A stretch of 64,000 nt of DNA from Methylocystis iwaonis (GCF_027925385.1 NZ_AP027142.1:2904501-2968500); one strand, 5' to 3'. Positions 18,026-27,728 are shown, counted from the stretch's first letter. The notes: a model not told the origin generated them from the sequence alone. Translations and numbers: made by a program.

Positions 18026-19507
18026 ATGCTGACTCGCCGGCAGACCATGAGACTCTTGGGCGCCGCCGCGCTTGCGCCGCGGCGCGTGGCCGCCGAGCCG
18101 GATTACCGGATCAGCGCATGGACGGGCGACAGTTTCGCGCCCATGCACGCCATCCGCGACGGTCTTTGGGACCGGCCGGCGCCCGCGCCCGAGCGGCGGG
18201 TCGAGGTCGCCATCGTCGGCGGCGGCCTCGCGGGCCTCGCCGCCGCGACCCTGCTGCGCGACCGCGACATTTTGCTGCTGGAGCGCGAGACGGAGCCCGG
18301 CGGCGCCGCCAAATCCGGGCGCTGGCGCGACATCGATTATGCGCTGGGCTCGGCTTATTTCGTCGACGTCGCCGAACCCTTCGGCCCCTTCTACGAGGCG
18401 CTGGGACTGACGCCGCGTCCCGTCCCGCAGCCTGAGAATCGCGTCATCGCCAACGGCTCTGCCGACGCTCTCGCCGGGCCGCTGCGCGAGCCCTTCGAGA
18501 GACTGCGCGGCTTAGTGGAAAAGCTCGTGGCGGGCCCCGACCTCCCTAAAACGCCGATCGAGGCGGCGCCATCCGCGGCGCTGGCGCTCGACCGGCTGAC
18601 GCTGCGCCAGTTTCTCCTTCGGGAGCAGATCGACCCCGCCCTCCTCCCCTATCTCGACGCCTTCAGCCGCTCGGCCATGGGCGCGCCGGCCGCCGAAGTC
18701 TCGGCCTATGTGGGATTGAACTTCCTCACCGAGCTTGCCGGCCGGATTTACGCCTTTCCGGGCGGCAACGCCGCGCTTGCAAAGGCGATGGCGGCGCGGG
18801 TTTCGAGCGCCGGAGCGGGCCGTATCGCAACCGGCGCGGCGGTCTTCGCGGTCGAGCCGTCGGGCGACGGGGGCGAGGCCCGGGTGGCCTGGTTCGACGC
18901 TGAAAACCCCGGGGAGCCCCGCTGCGTGGCGGCCAAATGGGTCGTGCTCGCCGCGCCCTTTTTCTTTGCGGCGCGACTCCTGCGCGGGATCGACCCCGTC
19001 GCCAAAGCGGCGATGACGCGCCTGCGACAGGGAAGCTTTCTCGTCGCCAATTGCTGCTTCGAGGGCGCCCTGGCGCCCGGCGCCTTTGACTGCTGGACCC
19101 CGGAAGCCGAGCGCGTCACCGACGCCATCGACGCCGGCGCCGCGCTTGGCGAGAGACGGCCGAAGGACCACGGGGTTCTCACGGTCTACGCGCCGTTCCG
19201 AGACCCGCAGATGGGGCGCGCGCAATTGCTGGCGGGCGACGGCGCGGCGCTGGCCGAGCCGATCGTGGCGGAGCTGCGACGCTTCCTGCCCGAGGCCTTT
19301 TCAGGGAAGCGCCTCGCCCAGGTGCGGCTGACGCGCTGGGGGCATCACCATCTCATCCCGGCGCCCGGGATCGTCGAAACCATGCGGACGCTGCCGAAGC
19401 GCTATGGCAATGTCCTGCTGGCCCACTCCGACGGCCAGGGCATGCCGGCCGTCGAGAGCGCGATCACCGAGGCGCATCGGGCGGCCGCCATCATCAAGGG
19501 CAAGTGA
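18026..19507 (+). CDS. FAD-dependent oxidoreductase (amine oxidase/protoporphyrinogen-oxidase-like fold), Tat-type leader
   Basis: 493 residues. An N-terminal twin-arginine-like leader (TRRQTMRLLGAAALAP) is followed by a Rossmann FAD site VAIVGGGLAGLAA (GxGxxG at 65-70) and, at the C-terminus, GNVLLAHSDGQGMPAVESAI, the FAD-ribityl region of flavin amine oxidases and carotenoid desaturase-like enzymes. The start at 18026 has TGGGAGG eight bases upstream. The leader implies an export-competent or membrane-associated flavoprotein. Substrate cannot be deduced; the nearby polysaccharide genes run in the other direction. Confidence 0.75.
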   Translation: MLTRRQTMRLLGAAALAPRRVAAEPDYRISAWTGDSFAPMHAIRDGLWDRPAPAPERRVEVAIVGGGLAGLAAATLLRDRDILLLERETEPGGAAKSGRWRDIDYALGSAYFVDVAEPFGPFYEALGLTPRPVPQPENRVIANGSADALAGPLREPFERLRGLVEKLVAGPDLPKTPIEAAPSAALALDRLTLRQFLLREQIDPALLPYLDAFSRSAMGAPAAEVSAYVGLNFLTELAGRIYAFPGGNAALAKAMAARVSSAGAGRIATGAAVFAVEPSGDGGEARVAWFDAENPGEPRCVAAKWVVLAAPFFFAARLLRGIDPVAKAAMTRLRQGSFLVANCCFEGALAPGAFDCWTPEAERVTDAIDAGAALGERRPKDHGVLTVYAPFRDPQMGRAQLLAGDGAALAEPIVAELRRFLPEAFSGKRLAQVRLTRWGHHHLIPAPGIVETMRTLPKRYGNVLLAHSDGQGMPAVESAITEAHRAAAIIKGK

Positions 19508-19522
19508 ATGCGGGCAAAGCGT

Positions 19523-19703
19523 TGATAAAGTGGCGGTGACGCCCTTCGTGCTTCGAGACGCCTGCTACGCAGGCTCCTCAGCATGAAGGGCTTCTGCATC
19601 TACGCCAAACACTTCTGCATCAAACACTTAGGCCTCATCCTGAGGAGCGAGCGAAGCTCGCGTCTCGAAGGACGAGGCCGCCTCGGAGGTTTATCAACAA
19701 ACT
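19523..19703. repeat. REPIN-like repeat, family C copy 2
   Basis: Same arrangement and orientation as the copy at 10446-10611, with ends AAAGTGGCGGTGACGCCC and GGAGGTTTATCAACAAAC. It carries a short internal duplication of ACTTCTGCATC / CAAACACTT near 19608-19630. It fills the gap between convergent genes (18026 and glmS). Confidence 0.85.
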
Positions 19704-19722
19704 GAGGGGCGCAAGGCGGCCC

Positions 19723-21552
19723 TTACTCCACCGTGACGCTCTTTGCGAGATTCCTCGGCTGATCCACGTCTTTGCCCATGAAAGTTGCAACGTGGTAGGC
19801 GAGAAGCTGCGCCGGCACGGCGTAGACGATCGCCGCGAAGGGCCCCGAGACCGTCTCCGGCATCTCGATATAGCCGGCCAGTTCCGCCGCCGCCTCCTGC
19901 CGGGCGCGCGGCGAGCCGATCAGGATCAGATGCCCGCCGCGCGCGGCGACTTCCTGCAGGTTCGACACCGTCTTTTCGAGGCTCGCGTCCGGCGGCGCCA
20001 GCGCGATCACCGGCATGGCGTAGTCGATGAGCGCGATGGGGCCGTGCTTCAGCTCGCCCGCCGCATAACCCTCGGCATGGATATAAGACAGCTCCTTGAG
20101 CTTGAGCGCGCCCTCCATCGCCAGCGGAAAGGACGGGCCGCGCCCGAGATAGAGCACGCTTGACGCCCGCGCCACATCGCGCGCCACCGGCTCGACCGCC
20201 GCCTCGCGGGACAGCGCCTCGGCCATCTGGCCCGGCGCGGCGATAAGCTCCGAGACCAGCTCCCGTTCGCGTTCCTTCGTCAGCACGCCCCGCGCGCGCC
20301 CGAGCGCCAAGGCGAGACAGGCGAAAACCGCAAGCTGGCAGGTGAACGCCTTGGTCGAGGCGACGCCAATCTCCGGCCCGGCGAGCGTCTTGGCCACCGT
20401 GTCGCTCTCGCGGGCGATGGTCGAGGTCTCGACATTGACGATCGAGAGAATGTGCTGGCCATGCGCCTTGGCGTAGCGCAAGGCCGCGAGCGTGTCGGCC
20501 GTCTCGCCCGACTGTGAGACGACGATCATGAGCCCGTTCTCGGCCAAAGGCGGGTCGCGGTAGCGGAACTCCGAGGCGATGTCGATCTCGACCGGCAGCC
20601 GGGCGAAACGCTCCAGCCAATAGCGCGCGACGAGCCCGGCATAATAGGCGGTGCCGCAGGCGGAAATCGTCACCCGCGTCAGCTTGCTGGGATCGAAGTT
20701 CAGCTCGAAGGGCAGGCGCGTGACGCCCTCGGCAAGGTCGAGGTAATGCGACAGCGTGCGGCCGACGACCTCTGGCTGCTCGTGAATCTCCTTGGCCATG
20801 TAATGGCGGTAATTGCCCTTATCGACCAGGAACGAGCCCTGTTGCAAAGGCAGGCGACGCCGCTCGACAGGCGCGTCTTGCGCGTCGAAGAATTGCGCAC
20901 CCGCGCGGCGCAGCACGACCCAGTCGCCTTCGTCGAGATAAGCGATCGACGTGGCGAAGGGCGCGAGCGCCAGCGCGTCGGAGCCGAGATAAGCGCCCTC
21001 CTCGCTCCAGCCGACGGCGAGCGGCGAGCCACGCCGCGCGCCGATGAGCAGGTCAGGCTCATTGTTGAAGAGAAAAGCAAGCGCAAAGGCGCCCTTGAGC
21101 CTTTTCAGAGCCGCGGCGACCGCCGCCTGCGGCGCGGCGCCGGCCTGCATCTCGTCGGCGACAAGATGGGCGACGACCTCCGAGTCGGTCTGCGAGGTGA
21201 AGGCATGGCCCTTGGCGATCAGCTCCTCACGCAGCTCGCGGAAGTTCTCGATGATGCCGTTGTGAACCACGGCGACGCGGGCGTTGGCATGGGGATGGGC
21301 GTTGTCCTCATTGGGCTTGCCATGCGTCGCCCAGCGCGTGTGGCCGATGCCCACGCTCCCGCGCATGGGGCTCGCGGCGAGCTTTTCTTCGAGATTCTTC
21401 AGCTTGCCGGAGGCGCGAAGGCGCGTCAGGCGGCCCTCTTCGAGGGTGGCGATCCCGGCCGAATCATAGCCGCGATATTCGAGCCGCTTCAGCGCCTCGA
21501 CGAGCTGTCCGGCAACCGGGCCTTTTCCGAGAATTCCGACGATTCCGCACAT
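19723..21552 (-). CDS. glmS: Glutamine-fructose-6-phosphate aminotransferase (isomerising)
   Basis: Makes glucosamine-6-phosphate from fructose-6-phosphate and glutamine, first step to UDP-GlcNAc. 609 residues: class II glutaminase domain starting MCGIVGILG with Cys2 as nucleophile, GHTRWATHG and TDSEVVAHL, then two SIS domains (ISACGTAYYAG, VSQSGETADTLAAL, LGRGPSFPLAMEGALKLKE) and C-terminal NLAKSVTVE. All expected parts are present. It lies 150 bp downstream of glmU on the same strand, so both early UDP-GlcNAc enzymes are probably co-transcribed. No glmS ribozyme was seen. Confidence 0.96.
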   Translation of the reverse strand: MCGIVGILGKGPVAGQLVEALKRLEYRGYDSAGIATLEEGRLTRLRASGKLKNLEEKLAASPMRGSVGIGHTRWATHGKPNEDNAHPHANARVAVVHNGIIENFRELREELIAKGHAFTSQTDSEVVAHLVADEMQAGAAPQAAVAAALKRLKGAFALAFLFNNEPDLLIGARRGSPLAVGWSEEGAYLGSDALALAPFATSIAYLDEGDWVVLRRAGAQFFDAQDAPVERRRLPLQQGSFLVDKGNYRHYMAKEIHEQPEVVGRTLSHYLDLAEGVTRLPFELNFDPSKLTRVTISACGTAYYAGLVARYWLERFARLPVEIDIASEFRYRDPPLAENGLMIVVSQSGETADTLAALRYAKAHGQHILSIVNVETSTIARESDTVAKTLAGPEIGVASTKAFTCQLAVFACLALALGRARGVLTKERERELVSELIAAPGQMAEALSREAAVEPVARDVARASSVLYLGRGPSFPLAMEGALKLKELSYIHAEGYAAGELKHGPIALIDYAMPVIALAPPDASLEKTVSNLQEVAARGGHLILIGSPRARQEAAAELAGYIEMPETVSGPFAAIVYAVPAQLLAYHVATFMGKDVDQPRNLAKSVTVE

Positions 21553-21702
21553 GGGGCTGCCTCCGAAAAAGGATCATAGCAAAAGCGCTGCAGCACGCTT
21601 GGGTTTGATTCAAGGTTAAGGGAACCATTGAGAGGACCGTTAGCTCCCCTTAGGACGTAACCCGTGCGGATCAGCGCCCTCCCAAGGCGCTCTAAACAAC
21701 AG

Positions 21703-23070
21703 TCACGACTTCTTGGCCGCAGCCTTCCTCTCCGCCTGTATCGCCCGGAAAGACGCCGCCCAGCCGGCTTTCTCCATCTGCCGGCCCCGCGCCACGACGA
21801 GCGCGTCGCCGCGCACATCCTTGGTGACGACCGAGCCCGAGCCCACATAGGCCCCCGCCCCGATCTTCACCGGCGCGACCAGCGCAGAATTGGAGCCGAT
21901 GAAGGCGTTCTCGCCGATCTCCGTGCGATATTTGAAGAAGCCGTCGTAATTGCAGGTGATCGTGCCCGCGCCGATATTGGCGTTGGCGCCGATGTCGGCG
22001 TCGCCGATGTAGGTCAGGTGATTGACCTTTGCGCCCTTGGCGACATTGGCGTTCTTGATCTCGACGAAATTGCCGACCTTCGCCGCTTCCGCAAGCGCCG
22101 CGCCCGGCCGCAGCCGAGCGAAAGGCCCGATCGTCGCGCCCTGCCCGACGCTTGCGCCTTCGAGATGCGAAAAGGCGTGGATCACGGCTTTGTCGGCGAT
22201 CGAGACGCCGGGGCCGATGACGACATGGGGCTCGATCGTCACGTCTCTGCCCAAAACCGTGTCGGCCGACAGGAAAACCGTCTCGGGCGCGATCATGGTG
22301 ACGCCCGCGGCCATCGCGGCGCGGCGGAGGCGGTTCTGCGCTACGGCCTCTGCCTGGGCGAGCTGAATGCGGTCGTTGACGCCGAGCACCTCTGTCTCGT
22401 CAGCGACGACAACGCGCGCCTCGCGCCCGCACGCGCGGGCGATTTCGACGATGTCCGTCAGATAAAATTCGCCCTTGGCGTTGCTATTGCCGATCTGGCC
22501 GAGCCAATCGGCGGCCGCCGCCCCATCGATCGCCATCAGCCCGGCGTTGCAGAGCCGGATGGCGCGCTCCGCCGCGCTCGCATCCTTCTCTTCGCGGATG
22601 GCGACGAGGCGCCCGGCCTCGTCCTGCAGCAGCCGCCCATATCCGAAGGGGTCAGCCGCCGAAAAACCCAGCGCCGCGACGCCGGCGCCGGCCGCCAGCG
22701 CTTCCCGCAGCGCGCGGATCGTCGCGCCGGTCACGAGCGGCGTGTCGGCGAAAAGAACGAGGAGGTCGTCGCATCCGGCGGCGATCGCCGCGCGCGCCGC
22801 GAGAACCGCGTGCGCCGTGCCCAGGCGCTCCGCCTGGACGAAGGTCTGGGCATGCGGGGCGCGCTTCAGCGCTTCGGCCGTAACGTCCTCCCTGCCCGGC
22901 CCGACCACGACGGCGATCGTCTCGACGCCGGCCTCGGCGACGGCGGCGAGCACATGGGCCAGCATCGAGCGGCCGGCGACCTGATGCAGAACCTTCGGCG
23001 TATCCGACTTCATACGCGTCCCCTCGCCGGCGGCGAGGACGATCGCGAGCGCTTTGCGGGAGCTCGACAT
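21703..23070 (-). CDS. glmU: Bifunctional GlmU: GlcN-1-P acetyltransferase / GlcNAc-1-P uridylyltransferase
   Basis: Converts glucosamine-1-phosphate to UDP-GlcNAc for peptidoglycan and lipid A. 455 residues: N-terminal uridylyltransferase with [18 protein letters not shown] and a C-terminal left-handed beta-helix of hexapeptide repeats ([20 protein letters not shown] onward) with the acetyltransferase segment [27 protein letters not shown]. Complete. The 228-bp upstream gap to the divergent opgG holds both promoters. Confidence 0.96.
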   Translation of the reverse strand: MSSSRKALAIVLAAGEGTRMKSDTPKVLHQVAGRSMLAHVLAAVAEAGVETIAVVVGPGREDVTAEALKRAPHAQTFVQAERLGTAHAVLAARAAIAAGCDDLLVLFADTPLVTGATIRALREALAAGAGVAALGFSAADPFGYGRLLQDEAGRLVAIREEKDASAAERAIRLCNAGLMAIDGAAAADWLGQIGNSNAKGEFYLTDIVEIARACGREARVVVADETEVLGVNDRIQLAQAEAVAQNRLRRAAMAAGVTMIAPETVFLSADTVLGRDVTIEPHVVIGPGVSIADKAVIHAFSHLEGASVGQGATIGPFARLRPGAALAEAAKVGNFVEIKNANVAKGAKVNHLTYIGDADIGANANIGAGTITCNYDGFFKYRTEIGENAFIGSNSALVAPVKIGAGAYVGSGSVVTKDVRGDALVVARGRQMEKAGWAASFRAIQAERKAAAKKS

Positions 23071-23297
23071 GAGGCGCCTTTAGTTATGTGCAGCGCGGCG
23101 AGGCCGCGTAATTTCGGCCCGTTTGTTGCAGATTCGAAGCGCCGAGGGCAAGGGTGCAAGCGGGGGAGAGGCAAATGAGGGGCAGCTCGCGAGAGGCGCG
23201 CTTGCGCCGCAAGAATTCCTTTTTGTTCCCAGAAATTCTTCTATAGAGGAGCGACGCGCCATCCCGACCGACGTCCGACCTCGCTCCCGGTTGCTCA

Positions 23298-24827
23298 ATG
23301 TTTGAACGTAGAGATGTTCTCAAAGCGGCTTTCGGCGCCCTTGCGTCGGGCATTTCGCCTTCTATCCTCCATGCCGAGCCGACGCCCCCGGCGCCGCCGG
23401 CGACCTTCTCGCGAGATGTGATCGTCGAGCTCGCGCGCACGCTGGCCTCCCGCCCTTACGCCGCGCCGCCCGCCGATTTGCGCGAGCCTTTCGCAAGCCT
23501 CACCTATGAGCAATTCGTCGGCATCAAGACCAAGCCTGGGTCTGCCCTTTGGGCTGGAGAAAACAAGGGCTTTTCGATCGAGCCGCTGCATCGCGGCAAT
23601 ATTTTTACCGCGGCCGTCGACCTCTTCGTTATCGACAATGGCGCGGCGGTCAAAATCGCCTATGACCAGAGCCGCTTCGACTATGGCGGCCTGAAAGTCC
23701 CCGAAAAGCTGCCGGACATCGGCTATTCCGGCTTTCGCGTGCTACGCGCGCCGCCCGGCGGCCAGGAAGCCGAGCTCGCAATCTTCCAGGGCGCGAGCTT
23801 CTACCGCGCGGTCGCCGCCGGCCAGAATCTCGGGGTGACGGCGCGCGGCCTCTCCATCCGCACAGCCGACCCGCGCGGCGAGGAATTCCCGGCCTTCCGC
23901 AGCTTCTGGATCGAGAAGCCCGTTCTCGGGGCCAATGCGCTCGTCATCCATGCGCTCCTCGATTCGCCGAGCGTCGCCGGCGTTTATCACTTCACCTTGC
24001 GCCCGGGCGAAGCGACGATCATCGACACCGAGCTGACGCTCTTCCCGCGCACCAATGTCGATCATTATGGGGTCGCGGGCTTTGCCGCCGCCTCGCTCTA
24101 CGCGCCGCTCAATCCCCGCCGCCGCAACGACGATCTGCGGCCGATGGTGACCGCGATCAATGGCCTGCAGATGCTGACCGGCTCCGGCGAGTGGCTCTGG
24201 CGGCCGGTCGCCAATCGCGAGGAGCTGCAATTTTCGTCTTTCGTCGACGTCAATCCCAAGGGCTTCGGCGCTCTGCTGCGCGATCGGGACATCTCCAGCT
24301 ATCAGGATGACGACCAGCATTGGGAGCGCCGCCCCTCCCTGTGGATCGAGCCGCTCGGCGAGTGGGGCGACGGCGCCATGCAGCTCGTCGAAATCCCGTC
24401 CGAGTCCGAAAACAACGAAAACATCGTCGCTTACTGGCGCCCGAAGGCGCCCCTGGTCGGCGGCGCGCAGGCCAATTTCGCCTATCGCCAGTTCTGGTGC
24501 TGGGAGCCGCCGAGCCGTCCGCCGCTGGCGGTCGCCGTTCAGTCCCGCTCGGGTAAAGTCCCAAGCGCCAAGCTGCGCCGTTTTGTTGTCGTTTTTTCTG
24601 GCGAGGTTCTGGGCGACCCGCAAAAAACGGCGCGTCTTTCGGCGGCTTTGACCACTTCGCCCGGATCAGCGACGAACGTGCGCACGTTTCTCAATCCGCA
24701 GGCGAAAACCTGCCGTGTCGTGTTCGACGTCGATCCCGCCGGCGAAAACTATTGTGAAATTCGTCTCGTCCTGCGCGCGGACGAGCAGCCGATCAGCGAA
24801 ACGTGGCTCTACAGATGGACACCCTGA
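23298..24827 (+). CDS. opgG: Periplasmic glucan biosynthesis protein, OpgG/OpgD family
   Basis: 509-residue periplasmic protein of the MdoG family, needed for osmoregulated periplasmic glucan backbone synthesis or branching. Family segments include LTYEQFVGIKTKPGSALW, LGFSI-like GFSIEPLHRGNIF, and the C-terminal immunoglobulin-like part ending SETWLYRW. The leader is ERRDVLKAAFGALASG, a twin-arginine type, a feature better known for OpgD than for E. coli OpgG, so the exact orthology is open. The 3' end overlaps the opgH start by 13 bp, a two-gene operon. Confidence 0.88.
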   Translation: MFERRDVLKAAFGALASGISPSILHAEPTPPAPPATFSRDVIVELARTLASRPYAAPPADLREPFASLTYEQFVGIKTKPGSALWAGENKGFSIEPLHRGNIFTAAVDLFVIDNGAAVKIAYDQSRFDYGGLKVPEKLPDIGYSGFRVLRAPPGGQEAELAIFQGASFYRAVAAGQNLGVTARGLSIRTADPRGEEFPAFRSFWIEKPVLGANALVIHALLDSPSVAGVYHFTLRPGEATIIDTELTLFPRTNVDHYGVAGFAAASLYAPLNPRRRNDDLRPMVTAINGLQMLTGSGEWLWRPVANREELQFSSFVDVNPKGFGALLRDRDISSYQDDDQHWERRPSLWIEPLGEWGDGAMQLVEIPSESENNENIVAYWRPKAPLVGGAQANFAYRQFWCWEPPSRPPLAVAVQSRSGKVPSAKLRRFVVVFSGEVLGDPQKTARLSAALTTSPGSATNVRTFLNPQAKTCRVVFDVDPAGENYCEIRLVLRADEQPISETWLYRWTP

Positions 24828-27016
24828 CGCTTACGCCCGTCGACTCCGCCCAGCCGGCGCCGGCGTTCAAAGACCCGGCCGCCGCGCCGCCGACGCCGAT
24901 CGAAAACCGGCTCGCTATGCCGGCGCAAAATCTCTTCAAGTTCGAGCAGCGGCAGCGGCGCAAACTTTACGCGCCGTCGCTGTGGCGCACGCCCTGGCTC
25001 GCGCGCCTGGTGACCTTCGGCGGCGGTCTCGCGCTCACGGTCTATGGCGGCTGGCAGATGTACAAGGTCATCGACGTCGGCGGCGTCACGACCTTGAAAT
25101 GGGCGCTGCTCGCGCTCTTCATCCTCAACTTCTCCTGGATCGCGCTGAGCTTCGCGAGCTGCGTCGTCGGCTTTGTGGCGCTGCTCTCGCGCCGCGCGTC
25201 GGCCGGCCTGCCGGAGACGCTGCGCGAGAAGACCGCCGTCGTCATGCCGATCTACAATGAGGCGCCGAGCCGCGTCTTTGCGGCGCTGCAGACGATTTAT
25301 GAGGATGTGCAGGCGACGGGACTGGGCGAGAGCTTCGACTGGTTCTTCCTCTCCGACACGACCAATCCCGACATCTGGATCGCCGAGGAGCGCGCCTTCA
25401 TCGCCATCCGCCGCCGGCTCGGGCCGGGCGCCCGCATCTTCTATCGCCGACGCGAGAAGAACACCGGCCGCAAGGCCGGCAATATCGAGGATTTCGTCTC
25501 GCGCTGGGGCGGCGCCTACGCGCATATGGTCGTGCTCGACGCCGACAGCCTGATGACCGGCCCGACGATCGTGAAGCTCGCCGCCGCCATGGAGGCGGAT
25601 CCGGACTCAGGGATTATCCAGACGCTGCCGCTCATCATCAACCGCAACACGCTGTTCGCCCGCGTGCAGCAATTCGCGGCGCGCATCTATGGCCCGGTGA
25701 TCGCGACGGGTCTTGCCTGCTGGATGGGCCGCGACGGCAATTACTGGGGCCACAACGCGATCATCCGCACGGAGGCTTTCGCGAGCCATTGCGGCCTGCC
25801 CGACCTGCGCGGCCGTCCGCCGTGGGGCGGGCACATCATGAGCCACGATTTCGTCGAGGCGGCGCTGATCCGCCGAGCCGGCTACGCCGTCTATATGCTG
25901 CCGAGGCTCGGCGGCTCCTATGAGGAAAGCCCGCCCTCGCTGATCGACCTCTCGATCCGCGACAGGCGCTGGTGCCAGGGCAATCTGCAGCACTCCCGCG
26001 TGCTGTTCGGACGGGGCATGAGCTGGGCGTCGCGCCAGCACTTCCTGACCGGCATTTTCGGCTATCTCACCTCGCCGCTGTGGCTTCTGCAGCTTCTCGT
26101 CGGCATCGTGATCGTGTTCCAGGCGAGCTATTTCAAGCCGGAATATTTCACCAGCGAGTTCGCGCTCTTCCCGACCTTCCCGCGCTTCGACGCGGAGCGC
26201 TCGCTCGAGCTCTTCGCGCTCACCATGGGCATTCTGCTCGCGCCGAAATTCTTCGGCCTGCTCGTCGCGATCTACGAGCCGGAGACGAGAAGGGGCTCGG
26301 GCGGCGTGATCATGCTGCTGATTTCGACCCTTTTCGAAATCGTGCTGTCGGCGCTGTTGGCCCCGATCATGATGCTGATCCAGACGGGCCATGTCGTGCA
26401 TATCGTCTTCGGCTTCGACACGGGTTGGGACCCGCAGCGTCGCGACGACGGCTCCGTGCCGCTGATCGATATCGTGCGCCGCCACCGTTCGCATATGGCG
26501 ATGGGCGCGCTCTCTCTTGTCGCGGGCCTCCTGATCTCGCCCTCGCTCGTCGCCTGGATGTCGCCGACCATCGCCGGCCTCATCCTCGCCATTCCGATCT
26601 CCTGGCTCACGAGCCAGCGCTGGCTCGGCCTCGTCTTCCGCCGCGCCGGCGTGCTGGTGACGCCAGAGGAAACGACGACGCCGCCGATCGCCAAGCGCGG
26701 CAAGGCGCTTTCCAAGGCGCTGGCGCGCGGCGAGGAGGACGAGGTGAACGCCATCGTCGCGATCCACTCCGACCCGGAGCTGCGCGCGCTGCACGAAGCC
26801 TGGCTGCCGACCCGCAAGCCGCGCCAGCGCGGCGCCATCACCGCCGATCGCGCCGTGGCCGAAGCCAAGATCGCCGACGCCGAAACGATCGAGGACGCCG
26901 TGGCGTGGCTCAATCGCGGCGAGCGTGTCGTGGCGCTCTCCGATCGCGCGCTGATCGGCATGATCGCGAGATTGCCGCGCAGAGCCGATCTGCAAGAGGC
27001 TCAGGCGGCGGAGTAA
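24815..27016 (+). CDS. opgH: Glucans biosynthesis glucosyltransferase OpgH
   Basis: Inner-membrane GT2 glucosyltransferase that builds the linear glucan chain of osmoregulated periplasmic glucans from UDP-glucose. 733 residues from the ATG at 24815 (a GTG at 24803 is possible). Two N-terminal helices (about 55-75, 90-120) precede a cytoplasmic GT2 domain with VVMPIYNEAPSRVFA, VVLDADSLM and the RRWCQGNLQHSR (QxxRW-like) motif, followed by several C-terminal helices and a long cytoplasmic tail. It overlaps the end of opgG and is followed 41 bp later by an unrelated toxin-antitoxin pair. Confidence 0.93.
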   Translation: MDTLTLTPVDSAQPAPAFKDPAAAPPTPIENRLAMPAQNLFKFEQRQRRKLYAPSLWRTPWLARLVTFGGGLALTVYGGWQMYKVIDVGGVTTLKWALLALFILNFSWIALSFASCVVGFVALLSRRASAGLPETLREKTAVVMPIYNEAPSRVFAALQTIYEDVQATGLGESFDWFFLSDTTNPDIWIAEERAFIAIRRRLGPGARIFYRRREKNTGRKAGNIEDFVSRWGGAYAHMVVLDADSLMTGPTIVKLAAAMEADPDSGIIQTLPLIINRNTLFARVQQFAARIYGPVIATGLACWMGRDGNYWGHNAIIRTEAFASHCGLPDLRGRPPWGGHIMSHDFVEAALIRRAGYAVYMLPRLGGSYEESPPSLIDLSIRDRRWCQGNLQHSRVLFGRGMSWASRQHFLTGIFGYLTSPLWLLQLLVGIVIVFQASYFKPEYFTSEFALFPTFPRFDAERSLELFALTMGILLAPKFFGLLVAIYEPETRRGSGGVIMLLISTLFEIVLSALLAPIMMLIQTGHVVHIVFGFDTGWDPQRRDDGSVPLIDIVRRHRSHMAMGALSLVAGLLISPSLVAWMSPTIAGLILAIPISWLTSQRWLGLVFRRAGVLVTPEETTTPPIAKRGKALSKALARGEEDEVNAIVAIHSDPELRALHEAWLPTRKPRQRGAITADRAVAEAKIADAETIEDAVAWLNRGERVVALSDRALIGMIARLPRRADLQEAQAAE

Positions 27017-27022
27017 AGCAAT

Positions 27023-27052
27023 TGAAAGTAAGGCGCCGGCGCCTTACTTTCA
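27023..27052. promoter_or_regulatory. 30-bp perfect palindrome, probable operator of the toxin-antitoxin pair
   Basis: The two 15-base arms, TGAAAGTAAGGCGCC and its exact complement, meet with no loop. It ends five bases before the antitoxin ATG and starts seven bases after the opgH stop. AbrB-type antitoxins usually bind palindromes at their own promoter, so autoregulation is the likely role. There is no T-run to suggest a terminator, and a zero-loop hairpin is unfavourable in RNA. Confidence 0.7.
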
Positions 27053-27057
27053 CGCCC

Positions 27058-27330
27058 ATGAAGAGCACGCTGAAGATCACGTCGAAGGGCCAGGTTACGC
27101 TTCGCAAGAAGATGATGGACGAACTCGGCGTGCAGCCGGGCGACAAGATCACCGTCGAAGTCGTCGAGCCAGGGCGCGCCGAGTTGAAACCAGCGAAGCT
27201 GGAGGGAGCCCTCGATAAATTCATCGGTTGCCTGCACGAACCCCGGATGCGCGCGCTGTCGATCGACGAGATGAACACTCTCATCGCGAAGGGTTGGGCT
27301 GGCGAACTGGACGAGCCGGACGACGCGTGA
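27058..27330 (+). CDS. AbrB/MazE-type antitoxin
   Basis: 90 residues starting MKSTLKITSKGQVTLRKKMM, the swapped-hairpin AbrB DNA-binding motif (residues about 3-45), followed by a C-terminal tail expected to wrap the toxin. It overlaps the PIN toxin by four bases (GTGA). A perfect palindrome lies immediately upstream. The protein is read from the ATG at 27058; the same frame is open further upstream but only as an artefact inside opgH. Confidence 0.88.
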   Translation: MKSTLKITSKGQVTLRKKMMDELGVQPGDKITVEVVEPGRAELKPAKLEGALDKFIGCLHEPRMRALSIDEMNTLIAKGWAGELDEPDDA

Positions 27331-27728
27331 AGATAACGCCGGACACGAACGTCCTCGTCCGCATCGCAGTGGGCGACGATCCCCGGCAGCAAGCCGCTGC
27401 GGTCGCCATTCTGAAAGACGCCCAATTGATCGCTGTAACCCTTCCAACCCCGTGCGAGTTCGGCTGGGTATTGAGCCGGGGCTATAAGCGATCGAGGGCA
27501 GATATCGCCGAGGCCATTCGCACACTCATTGACATCCCGATCGTGGTCACAGATCGATCCGCAGTGGAAGCCGGCCTCGCCATGCTCGAGTCGGGTGGCG
27601 ATTTCGCGGATGGCGTCATTGCTTTCGACGGAAGGCGCAAAGGCGGCGACGTATTTGTCAGCTTCGATCGCAAAGCTGTTAAAACAATCGAAAAAGCGAG
27701 AGGCGAAGCGCGCCTTTTGAAATCATGA
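27327..27728 (+). CDS. PIN-domain toxin (VapC-like)
   Basis: 133 residues starting with GTG at 27327 (KITPDTNVLVRIAVGDD). The PIN nuclease carboxylates are visible: Asp in PDTN, Glu in TPCEFGWVL, and Asp residues in GDFADGVIAFDGRRKG, with FVSFDRKAV at the end. Expected to be a metal-dependent RNase neutralised by the preceding antitoxin. Translation is coupled at both ends: GTGA with the antitoxin and ATGA with the next gene. Confidence 0.87.
   Translation: MKITPDTNVLVRIAVGDDPRQQAAAVAILKDAQLIAVTLPTPCEFGWVLSRGYKRSRADIAEAIRTLIDIPIVVTDRSAVEAGLAMLESGGDFADGVIAFDGRRKGGDVFVSFDRKAVKTIEKARGEARLLKS

Noticed and set aside
19508..19722. Considered as a small RNA gene
   Set aside because: It is one copy of the family C repeat, explained by its homologues at 10446 and 57322.
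25607..26995. 462-codon minus-strand frame in opgH
   Set aside because: Charged shadow sequence over a well-defined glucosyltransferase.
27001..27060. Palindrome considered as the opgH terminator
   Set aside because: There is no loop and no T-run, and it sits at the antitoxin start, so an operator fits better.
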